Assembly: GCA_946800325.1 (NCBI GenBank)
Contig: OX326960.1
Location: forward strand, 19,486,393-19,550,392
Source: Luzula sylvatica
Lineage: Eukaryota; Streptophyta; Magnoliopsida; Poales; Juncaceae
Length of the DNA: 64,000 bases
Direction of reading: 5' to 3'
The translations under genes were made by a program, and so were the position numbers. This document shows positions 10,212-22,830 of this stretch, in pieces. The notes below the pieces were generated by a model, which had not been told where the DNA came from, did not search any database, and saw only the letters and a program-made list of their open reading frames with translations. Each line of letters opens with the position of its first letter. Position 1 is the first letter of the stretch.

Positions 10212-12600
10212 GTTATTTCACCATATTATCAAAACGTGATTAATATATATTCATTATATAGTGCTAATAATATTTCATCGTAATTGAATAATAATACCAT
10301 GTGAATTTCTATTTCATTTCAAACATTTCGCAAAAATACAAAAAGTGAAGTCAAATACCTTAAAAAATCATCATAATTTTAAAGAAAATACCCAAATGTA
10401 TCTATAAACGAGCAAAATATTTAATTTACCATTCTTTTCTGACAAAAATCCTTAATTGAAGTATTTTTTTCTAAAAAATTCCAAAATTGATGTGTAAAAC
10501 GAGCATATACTCCATTTTTCATGTCTTTTCTAAAAATCAACGTAATTGAAGACTAACACATGAAAATTTATATTTGTAAAAAAATACAAAAAAGAGAGGC
10601 TAACATCTTATAAAAGGTCAGTTATCACACTTTTATAAAAATTGCTAAAACTGATGTCCAAAACGAGAAAAATATTCTGTCTTTATATATTTTCCTAAAA
10701 AACTCAAACAAATCCAAATTTCATTTTTTTTTTTTTTGCAAAAATAAAAAAATAAAGGCGTTAATCTAACGCTTGCAAACAAAGAATGATCATTTTTTTC
10801 TAGATAAAGCAAAAATTGATGTCTAAAACGAACAAAGTACTCAGTATTCATATTTTCCTAGAAAAATCACGTAAATGAAGACCAACACAGGCAAATTTAT
10901 AAATTTTCTAATATTTTAAAAATGGAAAAAGTGAAGTCTACCAGTTCAAAAAAAATATAATATTTTTTCCTAAAAACTTGTGAAAATGGATGTCTGAAAT
11001 GAAAAAAATACTTAATTTTCATGATTTTCTAAACAAACCTCCGCAATTGAAGACTAACTCATGGGAAATTTGATTTTTTTTTTTTTTACTTTTGCAAAAA
11101 TCCAAAAAATAAAGTCTAACACCTTACAAAAATTAATTACTTCAAAAAAATGTCAAATTTAAAGTTTAAAAGTGTAAAATACTTAATTTATAAGTTGTCC
11201 TTAACAAAACTACGTAATTGCAGACTAACACGTGCAAACTTTTATTTTCCTACATATAAATTGCAATAAGTGTAGTATAACACGCACAAAAAAATTAATT
11301 GACATAATTTTCTAAAAGAGGCCAAAATTTATGTCTAAAAAGAGCAAAGTACTAATTTTTATGTTTTCGTAAAAAAATACTCCGCAATCAAAAACTAACA
11401 CATTCATATTGCTAAATTTTTCGAAAAATACTAAAAGTGAAGTCTAACCCCTTATAATATTTTTTCGAAAAAAATGCAAAATTGATGTTTACAAAGAGCA
11501 AAATACTTATTTTGATGTTTTCCTACAAGAAAAATCCACAATGAAGACAGACACATGCAAAAATCTGCTTTTTGCATAAAATTAATAATAATATAAAAAA
11601 ATGAAGTCCGACACTGAAAATTTATTCGAACAATTTCCAACAAATTTCGAAACTGATGTCTAAAAAGGGAAAATACATAATTTTCATGTTTTCATCAAAA
11701 CAAATATCCTAATTCAAGTCAAACACGTGCACACAAAAAAATCTAAAAAGTGAAGTCTAGTTAATATAAAAAAATCAATTATCACCTATGTTACGCGGAT
11801 ATTTCAAAAACGCAGAAGTATCCTGAGGATACGGGTATCCGATACGGATACGGGTAAGATAGGGCTCGGATACGTATCGGATACGCCACGTGGCATATCC
11901 GATTATTTTAATATTTATTTTTTTCGGATACGGCAGGGATACGACAAGATACGGCAGGATACAGCTGGGATGCTCCATTTAGGATACTTCGGCCCATTAT
12001 ATATTTTGGTCCATAATATTTTTAAATAAATTATATAGGATACTTCTAAATTAGTTCTAGGATACTTCTGGAATAAATTTAGAATATTGTTATGATATTT
12101 GTATTGTTATGTTGATTTTATTTATCGTCATGATATTTAGATTCAAATTATTATTTAATTTATTATTTATTTATTTATTATATACAATATAAGTATATTA
12201 AAATAATAATTATATAGCCGTATCCGTATCCGTGATTTTTTGAAAAAATTGACGTATCGCCGTATCCGTATCGTATCGGATACGATTCCCGTATCCGTAT
12301 CCGTGCAACATAGATTATCACATTTTATTAGAAAATGACAAACTTATTGTATGACAAGAGAAAAGTACTTAATTTGCATATTTTTCTCAAAAAGAGTATC
12401 ATCATATTTTTATCCAACATTTCAAATAATGCAAAAAAAAATGATGTCCAACACCTTAAAAAAAAAATCTAAAAAACTCCAAAATTAAAGTCTAAATTGA
12501 GCAAAATACTCATTTTTCATTTATTTTTTTTTAATAAAATAGTGTAATCAAGTTGAACACTGACACATATAAAAGTCTATTTTTCAAAAATTAGCGTTTT
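10212..12600. repeat. Diverged ~165-bp satellite, about ten monomers, split by MITE B
   Basis: The anchor (t)gatgtctaaaacgag recurs near 10489, 10652, 10818, 10989, 11161, 11331, 11484 and 11654 and continues after MITE B near 12352 and 12488, giving spacings of roughly 150-172 bases. Each monomer also has two related halves (gaagtctaacacctt and gaagactaacacatg) about 80 bases apart. The sequence is AT-rich with A/T runs and no coding signal. MITE B (11786-12313) is inserted in a monomer. Confidence 0.75.
11786..12313. mobile_element. MITE 'B', inserted in satellite, unit U0
   Basis: Terminal inverted repeats CTATGTTACGCGGAT and ATCCGTGCAACATAG (imperfect), flanked by a perfect 8-bp duplication ATTATCAC (11778-11785 and 12314-12321). 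The 8-bp duplication suggests hAT mobilisation. It is related to MITE A, 1.6 kb upstream. Non-coding. Confidence 0.85.
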
Positions 12601-12837
12601 ACCATGATCAAAAAATTAAATTTTTCTTTTTCAATTGGAAGTCTCCTGATACACCAAGAAATAAAAAAAATTTATGGGAAGACCAAACTCTACTAGTAAA
12701 ATATAGTGGGAAATGGAGAGTTCCTGTAGTACGAATGAATGGAGAGAATGTTTGAAAATTTTGAATTAGTTTGGAAAGTTTGTTTATTTTGCAGGTTTGG
12801 CGGTAAAATTTTGCTGATTGAAAATTCGTAATTATGC

Positions 12838-12845
12838 TATAAATA
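12838..12845 (+). promoter_or_regulatory. TATA box of gene copy 1
   Basis: TATAAATA lies 131 bases upstream of the proposed ATG (12969) and is identical in the other three promoters seen. A transcription start near 12870 is expected. Confidence 0.65.
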
Positions 12846-12968
12846 CAAACCCTGAGCCTCATTTAACATATCCCATCTCATTTACTATATTCAATAATCC
12901 TGTTTTCTTCCAAAGTGCACTGCTCCCTTAATCTTTTCGTCAAGTTGGATTTCACTTGTCACAGGATA

Positions 12969-14174
12969 ATGAAGGTAATTAAGGTCGAAATGGTTTGCAA
13001 TTACATTTGAATAATATTTTTTGCTTGTTCTTGCTTATTCTTTTTCTTTTCTTTGTTCTTTGTGGCGATGAACTTAATGATTTTAATTACAAACTCTGCA
13101 TAGTTTATTTTTGTTGTTTCTTGTATAAGCAAGATTGTGATGTTTTGCTTTATGTACCAGTAAACTAATAATATAAGAGCATCTTCGAAGAGAATTAGTA
13201 TTTTATCTAAAATAATTTGGATGTTATAGAATGAAACTGAGGTGATTGTGACCATCTTCTTGTGCATAACAATAGCATATTGTTTCATTATATTTGTTCT
13301 ATTTCGCTTAACTAGTTATCGGAAGACAATTCTTGTTTTCTTGAAAGTAGATGAGACTCTCTCTATAATTCTTGATTTAACATAAATGTTAGATACAAAC
13401 ATTCAAGTGAAGCTTGGATTCAAAATGATCGATCTGTATTCTGTAATACATTATAATATAAATCTCTTTCATTGGCAATCTCTGATGTATTAGAATTTTG
13501 TCTCAAACAGATAGCTCGGTGGTTGCGTAGAGCCATTCGCGTTCGCTTGTCTTGCTTGACTGGGGGTTCCTCGATCGAGGAGGTTGATTCGCCCGTGGTT
13601 TCTGGGACTGTTGAGATCCACGAGGAGACTGTTCTTGCTCCCGATGAGGTCGTTTGTGCTGCTGCTGAGATCCACGAGGAGACTGTTCTTGTTCCTGATG
13701 AGGTCGTTTCTGCTGCTGTTGAGATCCACGAGGAGAGTACTGTTGTTGTTCCTGATGATGCCGTACCTGCCATTTCATTGGAGGAGTCCAACTTGGACAT
13801 GGAGGATGAGATGGTCATTGAAGGAGTGGATCCTTCGATTCTCAGGAGGGCCCTCGGGACTCGGCTTCCTACTATATGGGAGGTCGAGGGAGAGGGTGAG
13901 GATTCCGAGTCTGACGTGGAGGTGGGCGTAGAGCAGACTGAGGTTGGTTTGGAGTTGGAGACTGAGGTTGGTTTGAACACACAAGAGGTGGAGGAGGGAG
14001 AAATGATGCAGTCTGATTTGGAGATGAACATGCACGGAGGGGAGAGGAGAGCCCTTCATTCTTGGCTCTGGATCTGAGTTGGAGAAGAGCACACAAGAGG
14101 TGGAGGAGGAGATTGGTGGTAATATGGCAAAGTCGATGACATTGCGCGATTTCTTGATTACGACCACAGCTTGA
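12969..14174 (+). pseudogene. Repeated acidic-protein gene, copy 1, frameshifted
   Basis: Same layout as the copy at 19216: two-codon first exon (12969-12974, ATGAAG), GT donor at 12975, intron to the CAG acceptor at 13508-13510, then exon 2 from 13511. Four extra bases (tgca, 14031-14034) shift the frame, so translation ends at 14077 instead of 14174 and the conserved C-terminal part is replaced by about a dozen unrelated residues. The rest is nearly identical to the intact copies, so the break is recent. A truncated product of about 190 aa is still possible. The other copies seen here lack the four bases. Confidence 0.6.
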
Positions 14175-14978
14175 TTAGAGTATTTATTATTTAATTATGT
14201 AATACTAATTTTATGATTCTTAATGTTGGTATGTGTATAGCTTTTATCTTGCTCTTTCTTGATTATATGATATAAGTTGGAATATTTAGAATAACTATTA
14301 TCTTGCTCTTTCTTGGATCTAACGTGCAGCGCTCAAGTTGAGTCTGCTTTATATTTAGCTTTGAAACATTTTCTTAATTAACAAAATTTAGACAAGATTT
14401 CAATTAAGCATCCTATATGAAAAGAGAAAAATATTTGGAGTTCTTTCTTTGTTTTCTTTGCTTGGCTGTAGAGAATGTATTAATTGAATGCTACGTGTAT
14501 CCAGATTTCTTAATTACAATCTACTGGTGTTATAAGGCTAGACCGGTACCGTTTGAGTATGTCCTTTAGAAAAGAATCATTTCAGGTATTTCATTTTTTA
14601 TTTAAGAAACAAAAGACAATAGCTAAAATTTCAATACATTGTGTAAACTAAATAACATCTTATCTTAGTATCTTAGGTAGCACACAATAAAACACTTTTT
14701 TACGTGGCAAAAAATGCAATATGAAGTTTCATGGGGGTATAAATGTCATAAAACAGAATGAACATACGTTTGAAAGCTTGGAAACATGATGTTAAATAAG
14801 CAACAAGAAAACATCCAATACTGGTGAGTTTAATTTCTCTCTTGATTCGACCAGCTTTGGACGGTTGGTTGGTTCTCTAATTTTTTCCATTTTCTTCGGT
14901 TGAGCTAAGCAAAACATTCATACTGGTAAATAGAACATGACATAAGATTTAGGACGCTTTATGCATGTCTCGCTTATC
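14175..14978. other. 3' flank of gene copy 1, no gene seen
   Basis: About 0.8 kb between gene stop and MITE. It contains the 41 bp (14461-14501) missing at the LINE insertion in U0. No supported frame, RNA gene or clear repeat. Confidence 0.65.
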
Positions 14979-15553
14979 TAGGGGTGTCAACGGTTCAGAT
15001 CCGGTTCGGTGCTCGTACCTAATCCATATCTATATTATTTTTCGGATACGGATTCGGATACGGAATTACACGGATACGGATCCGGTTCGGATATTGTCGG
15101 ATACGGATACGGTTCTTTTTCGAATATTAAAACGGATAATATGTCATGATAATATATATATATATATATATATAATTTGTAACATGAACGATATATATAA
15201 TATATCTAAACGTAATTTATGATTGTGATTTTAAATCACTCACAAATCATTAATTTTTATATACTATTTGAACTAATATCAAATAAAATACATAAAAAAC
15301 AATATATAATATACGGATTCGATCCGTTTACGGATACACGAATCCGATTCCGAGTATCCGGATCCTAAAATGACTCAGATCCGGAACACGGATCCGGTCC
15401 TGACACCAAAATCGAATATCGGGTTAGGTTCAAAAAATGTATATCCATATCCATATCCGGATCCACTCGGATCCGGATATTTTTCGAATCCGGATATTTC
15501 TTCATATACGGTTCATGTCGGTTCGGACAATAACCACACCATTGACACCCCTA
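14979..15553. mobile_element. hAT-like MITE, unit U1, the uninterrupted reference copy
   Basis: Perfect 12-bp termini TAGGGGTGTCAA / TTGACACCCCTA, flanked by cgcttatc (14971-14978) and cgcttacc (15554-15561), one mismatch in 8. It shows the empty site (gaactaatatcaaataaa, near 15270-15290) used by the Copia insertion in later units. The (AT)n tract is short here (15152-15174). Confidence 0.9.
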
Positions 15554-15916
15554 CGCTTACCGTTGTAACATGTTTTGTTTACCGGTATAAAAGAAAGGAG
15601 CTGGCATAAAATTTAAATAAAATTAGGATAATATATGTGCTATACTGCAGATATTTTAATCATATACTTTTCACTATGATAAAATTATTGTTCTTTATCA
15701 TGACATTGATAATATTTTGTAAAAATGAAAAATGTATCACTCATTATATTTTAAGAACTGTATTAGTTAAGTATAGTCATATATATTTTAATGACAATTT
15801 TAAATTTCCTAATTATTCACCATATTATCGCAATCATATATTAGTGATATATTAAAAAATTTAGCAATGGTGCATTTAAGATAATTGCACAATTTGTGCC
15901 CTCTAAATTTTACTTT
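15554..15916. other. Spacer between MITEs, unit U1
   Basis: Near-identical to 9309-9671. No gene supported. Confidence 0.6.
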
Positions 15917-16456
15917 CTAGGTTACGCAGTTACTTTAAAAATACATAACTATCCTGAGAATACGGGTATCCAATACATATACGGATACGGATACGATACG
16001 ATTTGGATACGTATCGGATACGCTACGCGACGTATCCGATTATTTTAATATATGTTTTTTCGGATACGGAAAGATACGGCTCGGATACGTTCAGGATACG
16101 GCTGGAATACTCCATTTTGGATACTTGGACCTATTATATATTTTGGCCCCATAATATTTTTAAATAAATTATATATAATACTTCTAGCATATTTCTAAAT
16201 TAGTTCTAGGATTTTTCTAGAATAAATTTAGGATATTTTTATCATACTTGTATTGTTGTATTGATTTTATTTATTGTCACGATATTTAAATTAAAATATT
16301 ACGAATTTATTATTTATTTATTAATTATATACAAAATAAATGTATTAAAATAATAAATATATACCCGAATCGGTATCCGTGATTTTTCGAAAATTGTCGC
16401 CGTATCCGTATCGTATCGGATATGATACTTGACGTATATGTATCCGTGCAACATAG
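15917..16456. mobile_element. MITE 'A', unit U1
   Basis: 540 bp, the same length and termini as the copy at 9672-10211, with a few substitutions (for example catatacgg for cggatacgg near 15975). Confidence 0.75.
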
Positions 16457-18847
16457 GTTATTTCACCATATTATCAAAACGTGATTAATATATATTCATT
16501 ATATAGTGCTAATAATATTTCATCGTAATTGAATAATAATACCATGTGAATTTCTATTTCATTTCAAACATTTCGCAAAAATACAAAAAGTGAAGTCTAA
16601 TACCTTAAAAAATCATCATAATTTTAAAGAAAATACCCAAATGTATCTATAAACGAGCAAAATATTTAATTTACCATTCTTTTCTGACAAAAATCCTTAA
16701 TTGAAGTATTTTTTTCTAAAAAATTCCAAAATTGATGTATAAAACGAGCATATACTCCATTTTTCATGTCTTTTCTAAAAATCAACGTAATTGAAGACTA
16801 ACACATGAAAATTTATATTTGTAAAAAAATACAAAAAAGAGAGGCTAACATCTTATAAAAGGTCAGTTATCACACTTTTATAAAAATTGCTAAAACTGAT
16901 GTCCAAAACGAGAAAAATATTCTGTCTTTATATATTTTCCTAAAAAACTCAAACACATCCAAATTTCATTTTTTTTTTTTTTTGCAAAAATAAAAAAATA
17001 AAGGCGTTAGTCTAACGCTTGCAAACAAAGAATGATCATTTTTTTCTAGATAAAGCAAAAATTGATGTCTAAAACGAACAAAGTACTCAGTATTCATATT
17101 TTCCTAGAAAAATCACGTAAATGAAGACCAACACAGGCAAATTTATAAATTTTCTAATATTTTAAAAATGGAAAAAGTGAAGTCTACCAGTTCAAAAAAA
17201 ATATAATATTTTTTCCTAAAAACTTGTGAAAATGGATGTCTGAAATGAAAAAAATACTTAATTTTCATGATTTTCTAAACAAACCTCCGCAATTGAAGAC
17301 TAACTCATGGGAAATTTGATTTTTTTTTTTTTTTACTTTTGCAAAAATCCAAAAAATAAAGTCTAACACCTTACAAAAATTAATTACTTCAAAAAAATGT
17401 CAAATTTAAAGTTTAAAAGTGTAAAATACTTAATTTATAAGTTGTCCTTAACAAAACTACGTAATTGCAGACTAACACGTGCAAACTTTTATTTTCCTAC
17501 ATATAAATTGCAATAAGTGTAGTATAACACGCACAAAAAAATTAATTGACATAATTTTCTAAAAGAGGCCAAAATTTATGTCTAAAAAGAGCAAAGTACT
17601 AATTTTTATGTTTTCGTAAAAAAATACTCCGCAATCAAAAACTAACACATTCATATTGCTAAATTTTTCGAAAAATACTAAAAGTGAAGTCTAACCCCTT
17701 ATAATATTTTTTCGAAAAAAATGCAAAATTGATGTTTACAAAGAGCAAAATACTTATTTTGATGTTTTCCTACAAGAAAAATCCACAATGAAGACAGACA
17801 CATGCAAAAATCTGCTTTTTGCATAAAATTAATAATAATATAAAAAAATGAAGTCCGACACTGAAAATTTATTCGAACAATTTCCAACAAATTTCGAAAC
17901 TGATGTCTAAAAAGGGAAAATACATAATTTTCATGTTTTCATCAAAACAAATATCCTAATTCAAGTCAAACACGTGCACACAAAAAAATCTAAAAAGTGA
18001 AGTCTAGTTAATATAAAAAAATCAATTATCACCTATGTTACGCGGATATTTCAAAAACGCAGAAGTATCCTGAGGATACGGGTATCCGATACGGATACGG
18101 GTAAGATAGGGCTCGGATACGTATCGGATACGCCACGTGGCATATCCGATTATTTTAATATTTATTTTTTTCGGATACGGCAGGGATACGACAAGATACG
18201 GCAGGATACAGCTGGGATGCTCCATTTAGGATACTTCGGCCCATTATATATTTTGGTCCATAATATTTTTAAATAAATTATATAGGATACTTCTAAATTA
18301 GTTATAGGATACTTCTGGAATAAATTTAGAATATTGTTATGATATTTGTATTGTTATGTTGATTTTATTTATCGTCATGATATTTAGATTCAAATTATTA
18401 TTTAATTTATTATTTATTTATTTATTATATACAATATAAGTATATTAAAATAATAATTATATAGCCGTATCCGTATCCGTGATTTTTTGAAAAAATTGAC
18501 GTATCGCCGTATCCGTATCGTATCGGATACGATTCCCGTATCCGTATCCGTGCAACATAGATTATCACATTTTATTAGAAAATGACAAACTTATTGTATG
18601 ACAAGAGAAAAGTACTTAATTTGCATATTTTTCTCAAAAAGAGTATCATCATATTTTTATCCAACATTTCAAATAATGCAAAAAAAAATGATGTCCAACA
18701 CCTTAAAAAAAAAATCTAAAAAACTCCAAAATTAAAGTCTAAATTGAGCAAAATACTCATTTTTCATTTATTTTTTTTTAATAAAATAGTGTAATTAAGT
18801 TGAACACTGACACATATAAAAGTCTATTTTTCAAAAATTAGCGTTTT
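16457..18847. repeat. ~165-bp satellite, unit U1
   Basis: Collinear with 10212-12600, offset 6,245-6,247 bases; monomer order and internal variants are the same. It was therefore copied as a block with the unit and not re-expanded. Confidence 0.75.
18033..18560. mobile_element. MITE 'B', unit U1
   Basis: 528 bp with the same ATTATCAC duplication on both sides as in U0, so the insertion predates array duplication. Confidence 0.85.
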
Positions 18848-19084
18848 ACCATGATCAAAAAATTAAATTTTTCTTTTTCAATTGGAAGTCTCCTGATACA
18901 CCAAGAAATAAAAAAAATTTATGGGAAGACCAAACTCTACTAGTAAAATATAGTGGGAAATGGAGAGTTCCTGTAGTACGAATGAATGGAGAGAATGTTT
19001 GAAAATTTTGAATTAGTTTGGAAAGTTTGTTTATTTTGCAGGTTTGGCGGTAAAATTTTGCTGATTGAAAATTCGTAATTATGC

Positions 19085-19092
19085 TATAAATA
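19085..19092 (+). promoter_or_regulatory. TATA box of gene copy 2
   Basis: TATAAATA 131 bases upstream of the proposed start at 19216. Confidence 0.65.
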
Positions 19093-19215
19093 CAAACCCT
19101 GAGCCTCATTTAACATATCCCATCTCATTTACTATATTCAATAATCCTGTTTTCTTCCAAAGTGCACTGCTCCCTTAATCTTTTCGTCAAGTTGGATTTC
19201 ACTTGTCACAGGATA

Positions 19216-20417
19216 ATGAAGGTAATTAAGGTCGAAATGGTTTGCAATTACATTTGAATAATATTTTTTGCTTGTTCTTGCTTATTCTTTTTCTTTTCTT
19301 TGTTCTTTGTGGCGATGAACTTAATGATTTTAATTACAAACTCTGCATAGTTTATTTTTGTTGTTTCTTGTATAAGCAAGATTGTGATGTTTTGCTTTAT
19401 GTACCAGTAAACTAATAATACAAGAGCATCTTCGAAGAGAATTAGTATTTTATCTAAAATAATTTGGATGTTATAGAATGAAACTGAGGTGATTGTGACC
19501 ATCTTCTTGTGCATAACAATAGCATATTGTTTCATTATATTTGTTCTATTTCGCTTAACTAGTTATCGGAAGACAATTCTTGTTTTCTTGAAAGTAGATG
19601 AGACTCTCTCTATAATTCTTGATTTAACATAAATGTTAGATACAAACATTCAAGTGAAGCTTGGATTCAAAATGATCGATCTGTATTCTGTAATACATTA
19701 TAATATAAATCTCTTTCATTGGCAATCTCTGATGTATTAGAATTTTGTCTCAAACAGATAGCTCGGTGGTTGCGTAGAGCCATTCGCGTTCGCTTGTCTT
19801 GCTTGACTGGGGGTTCCTCGATCGAGGAGGTTGATTCGCCCGTGGTTTCTGGGACTGTTGAGATCCACGAGGAGACTGTTCTTGCTCCCGATGAGGTCGT
19901 TTGTTCTGCTGCTGAGATCCACGAGGAGACTGTTCTTGTTCCTGATGAGGTCGTTTCTGCTGCTGTTGAGATCCACGAGGAGAGTACTGTTGTTGTTCCT
20001 GATGATGCCGTACCTGCCATTTCATTGGAGGAGTCCAACTTGGACATGGAGGATGAGATGGTCATTGAAGGAGTGGATCCTTCGATTCTCAGGAGGGCCC
20101 TCGGGACTCGGCTTCCTACTATATGGGAGGTCGAGGGAGAGGGTGAGGATTCCGAGTCTGACGTGGAGGTGGGCGTAGAGCAGACTGAGGTTGGTTTGGA
20201 GTTGGAGACTGAGGTTGGTTTGAACACACAAGAGGTGGAGGAGGGAGAAATGATGCAGTCTGATTTGGAGATGAACACGGAGGGGAGAGGAGAGCCCTTC
20301 ATTCTTGGCTCTGGATCTGAGTTGGAGAAGAGCACACAAGAGGTGGAGGAGGAGATTGGTGGTAATATGGCAAAGTCGATGACATTGCGCGATTTCTTGA
20401 TTACGACCACAGCTTGA
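19216..20417 (+). CDS. Unrecognised acidic repeat protein, two exons (copy 2, intact)
   Basis: Proposed structure: exon 1 19216-19221 (Met-Lys), intron 19222-19757 (GTAATT donor, T-rich, TCTCAAACAG acceptor), exon 2 19758-20417, about 221 aa. An unspliced frame from the ATG at 19719 would give 232 aa and share everything after the acceptor. I prefer the spliced start because it follows a TATA box at the right distance and keeps frame. The N-terminus is basic (KIARWLRRAIRVRLSC), then come three ~18-residue repeats (EIHEETVLxPDEVVxAA) and long Glu/Val-rich acidic stretches. No known domain, signal peptide or membrane span is evident. Function unknown. This copy has Ser where others have Ala in the first repeat (VVCSAAE). 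Confidence 0.6.
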
Positions 20418-21221
20418 TTAGAGTATTTATTATTTAATTATGTAATACTAATTTTATGATTCTTAATGTTGGTATGTGTATAGCTTTTATCTTGCTCTTT
20501 CTTGATTATATGATATAAGTTGGAATATTTAGAATAACTATTATCTTGCTCTTTCTTGGATCTAACGTGCAGCGCTCAAGTTGAGTCTGCTTTATATTTA
20601 GCTTTGAAACATTTTCTTAATTAACAAAATTTAGACAAGATTTCAATTAAGCATCCTATATGAAAAGAGAAAAATATTTGGAGTTCTTTCTTTGTTTTCT
20701 TTGCTTGGCTGTAGAGAATGTATTAATTGAATGCTACGTGTATCCAGATTTCTTAATTACAATCTACTGGTGTTATAAGGCTAGACCGGTACCGTTTGAG
20801 TATGTCCTTTAGAAAAGAATCATTTCAGGTATTTCATTTTTTATTTAAGAAACAAAAGACAATAGCTAAAATTTCAATACATTGTGTAAACTAAATAACA
20901 TCTTATCTTAGTATCTTAGGTAGCACACAATAAAACACTTTTTTACGTGGCAAAAAATGCAATATGAAGTTTCATGGGGGTATAAATGTCATAAAAAAGA
21001 ATGAACATACGTTTGAAAGCTTGGAAACATGATGTTAAATAAGCAACAAGAAAACATCCAATACTGGTGAGTTTAATTTCTCTCTTGATTCGACCAGCTT
21101 TGGACGGTTGGTTGGTTCTCTAATTTTTTCCATTTTCTTCGGTTGAGCTAAGCAAAACATTCATACTGGTAAATAGAACATGACATAAGATTTAGGACGC
21201 TTTATGCATGTCTCGCTTATC
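20418..21221. other. 3' flank of gene copy 2, no gene seen
   Basis: Matches 14175-14978 almost base for base. No supported gene. Confidence 0.65.
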
Positions 21222-21390
21222 TAGGGGTGTCAACGGTTCGGATCCGGTTTGGATAGTGCTCGTACCTAATCCATATCTATATTATTTTTCGGATACGGAT
21301 TCGGAAACGGAATTACCCGGATACGGATCCGGTTCGGATATTGTCGGATACGGATATGGTTCTTTTTCGAATATTAAAACGGATAATATG

Positions 21391-21465
<75 letters not shown>

Positions 21466-21567
21466 GTAACATGAACGATATATATAATATATCTAAACGT
21501 AATTTATGATTGTGATTTTAAATCACTCACAAATCATTAATTTTTATATACTATTTGAACTAATATC
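21222..21567. mobile_element. hAT-like MITE, left part only, unit U2
   Basis: Left terminus TAGGGGTGTCAA after cgcttatc. The element is cut at 21567 by the Copia insertion, and its right part was removed by the deletion that ends at 31551. (AT)n tract at 21393-21460. Confidence 0.85.
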
Positions 21568-22816
21568 TGTTGGTTAATTCTAACTTAGAGGGGGGTAAAT
21601 TTGGTAATCTACCGTACAATTATTTTAGCTAATTACCTAATTTACTATGCGGAATTAATGATAATTTTAAATAAAGTAGATGATACCGGAAACACTTGAA
21701 CACAAGATGTTTTTTAACGAAGTTCGGTAGGTGGTTGCTATGTAGCCTTAACTCACCCTTTACTCGCTTAATTGACCGATTCAATTAGTTGCGAGTACCT
21801 ACGTCTCCGGGAATGCCTTGCGCCTCTTTTTGGCTTTTCGATTGAATTCCAACTCACTCGATTACAAGGTGTTGCCTAGATCGATTTACACGCTTTCTAT
21901 CGATCTATAGCTTAGGCTCTTTACAAGTAGTTGCACTAGCCTATTACAATTTTCACTAATCGAGCTACAACGTGATCGGTCACGTGAGTGGGATACGATT
22001 AGTGGACATTTTCGAAAGTAGATCAATGATCTAAAGAGGGTTTCTCAAGCTATCAATGGATATGGATAATCACAGCTTTAGGGTTTCTCTCTTTTGTATT
22101 TTGAATGTGTGAAAGTGAAAAGTTGAGAGAGAGAAGCCCTAGAAGGATTCTATTTATACTCTCTATAGAAATTCTTCAGAAAATTGCCAGTGCGTTCGAA
22201 CGGACAATGTTCGTTCTGAACGCACATGCAGTTTGTACTAGCCGTTTCAAAATAACGTGCAAATATATTTTTGGGTCCGTTCGAACGAACACAGTTCGTT
22301 CACAACGGACTCACTTATACATTACATTTGTGTTCACGGAAAGGATTGTCCGTTCAACGCACTTAAATGGTGGGTGAACGAATTCTAAATGTCCGTTCGA
22401 ACGTACATGTTTGTTCGTTCGAACGCACACAATCCTGTGACATCTTGGTTCTTTTCAAGAGATGATATTTTGATATGTGGCAAGTTCGTTCTGAACGGAC
22501 TTTGAGTTCGTTCAGAACGCACTTCATGTTTGATTGAACTCTTTGTTATTTTGACCATGATTTTACTTGAGATCTACTAGGTTTCTACCTATGGTTTATT
22601 TGTGGCGAATCCCACTCACGGAAGGCTTCGACATCTTGATTCTTGATATGCTTCAAGAGCCTTCCTTCTAGTCTTCTCTTGTTGTGCTTCTTGTGACTTC
22701 GAAGCTCTTTATCATCTTCTAGCCGTACCTGTGTTATCCTACACATTTTCTCGATGTAAACGTTAGTAATGACAGTGTTTTGAAATAATCAAACCATCAG
22801 GAAATTTGAACCAACA
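21568..22816 (-). repeat. 3' LTR of Copia element, unit U2 (1249 bp)
   Basis: Begins TGTTGG and ends CCAACA. The minus-strand TATAAATA lies at 22151-22158. Upstream of it in U3 (22191-22525) are paired palindromes of the GTTCGAAC type. Compared with the U3 and U4 copies it has private changes (for example cttagag near 21585 and ggacatt near 22004). Confidence 0.92.
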
Positions 22817-22830
22817 AACTCCCCCTTTTG
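22817..22830 (-). other. Polypurine tract, unit U2 element
   Basis: The minus strand reads CAAAAGGGGGAGTT directly before the 3' LTR. Similar G-runs occur nearby (near 22899-22913 and 22955-22980), as in Copia elements with repeated polypurine tracts. Confidence 0.8.

Noticed and set aside
11452..11643. Conserved 63-codon minus-strand frame repeated in every unit
   Set aside because: Lies in the AT-rich satellite; conserved only because whole units are copied.
10212..12600. CRISPR-like array
   Set aside because: Repeats are ~165 bases, diverged and without unique spacers, in a plant nuclear context.
12608..12862. 84-codon minus-strand frame just upstream of each gene (also at 18855, 34444 and 50036)
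   Set aside because: Overlaps the promoter and TATA box of the plus-strand gene; no start context or domain.
22191..22525. LTR palindromes as heat-shock elements
   Set aside because: Heat-shock elements need TTC and GAA spaced by two bases in alternation. Here the spacing is mostly zero or one base (TTCGAA, TTCTGAA).
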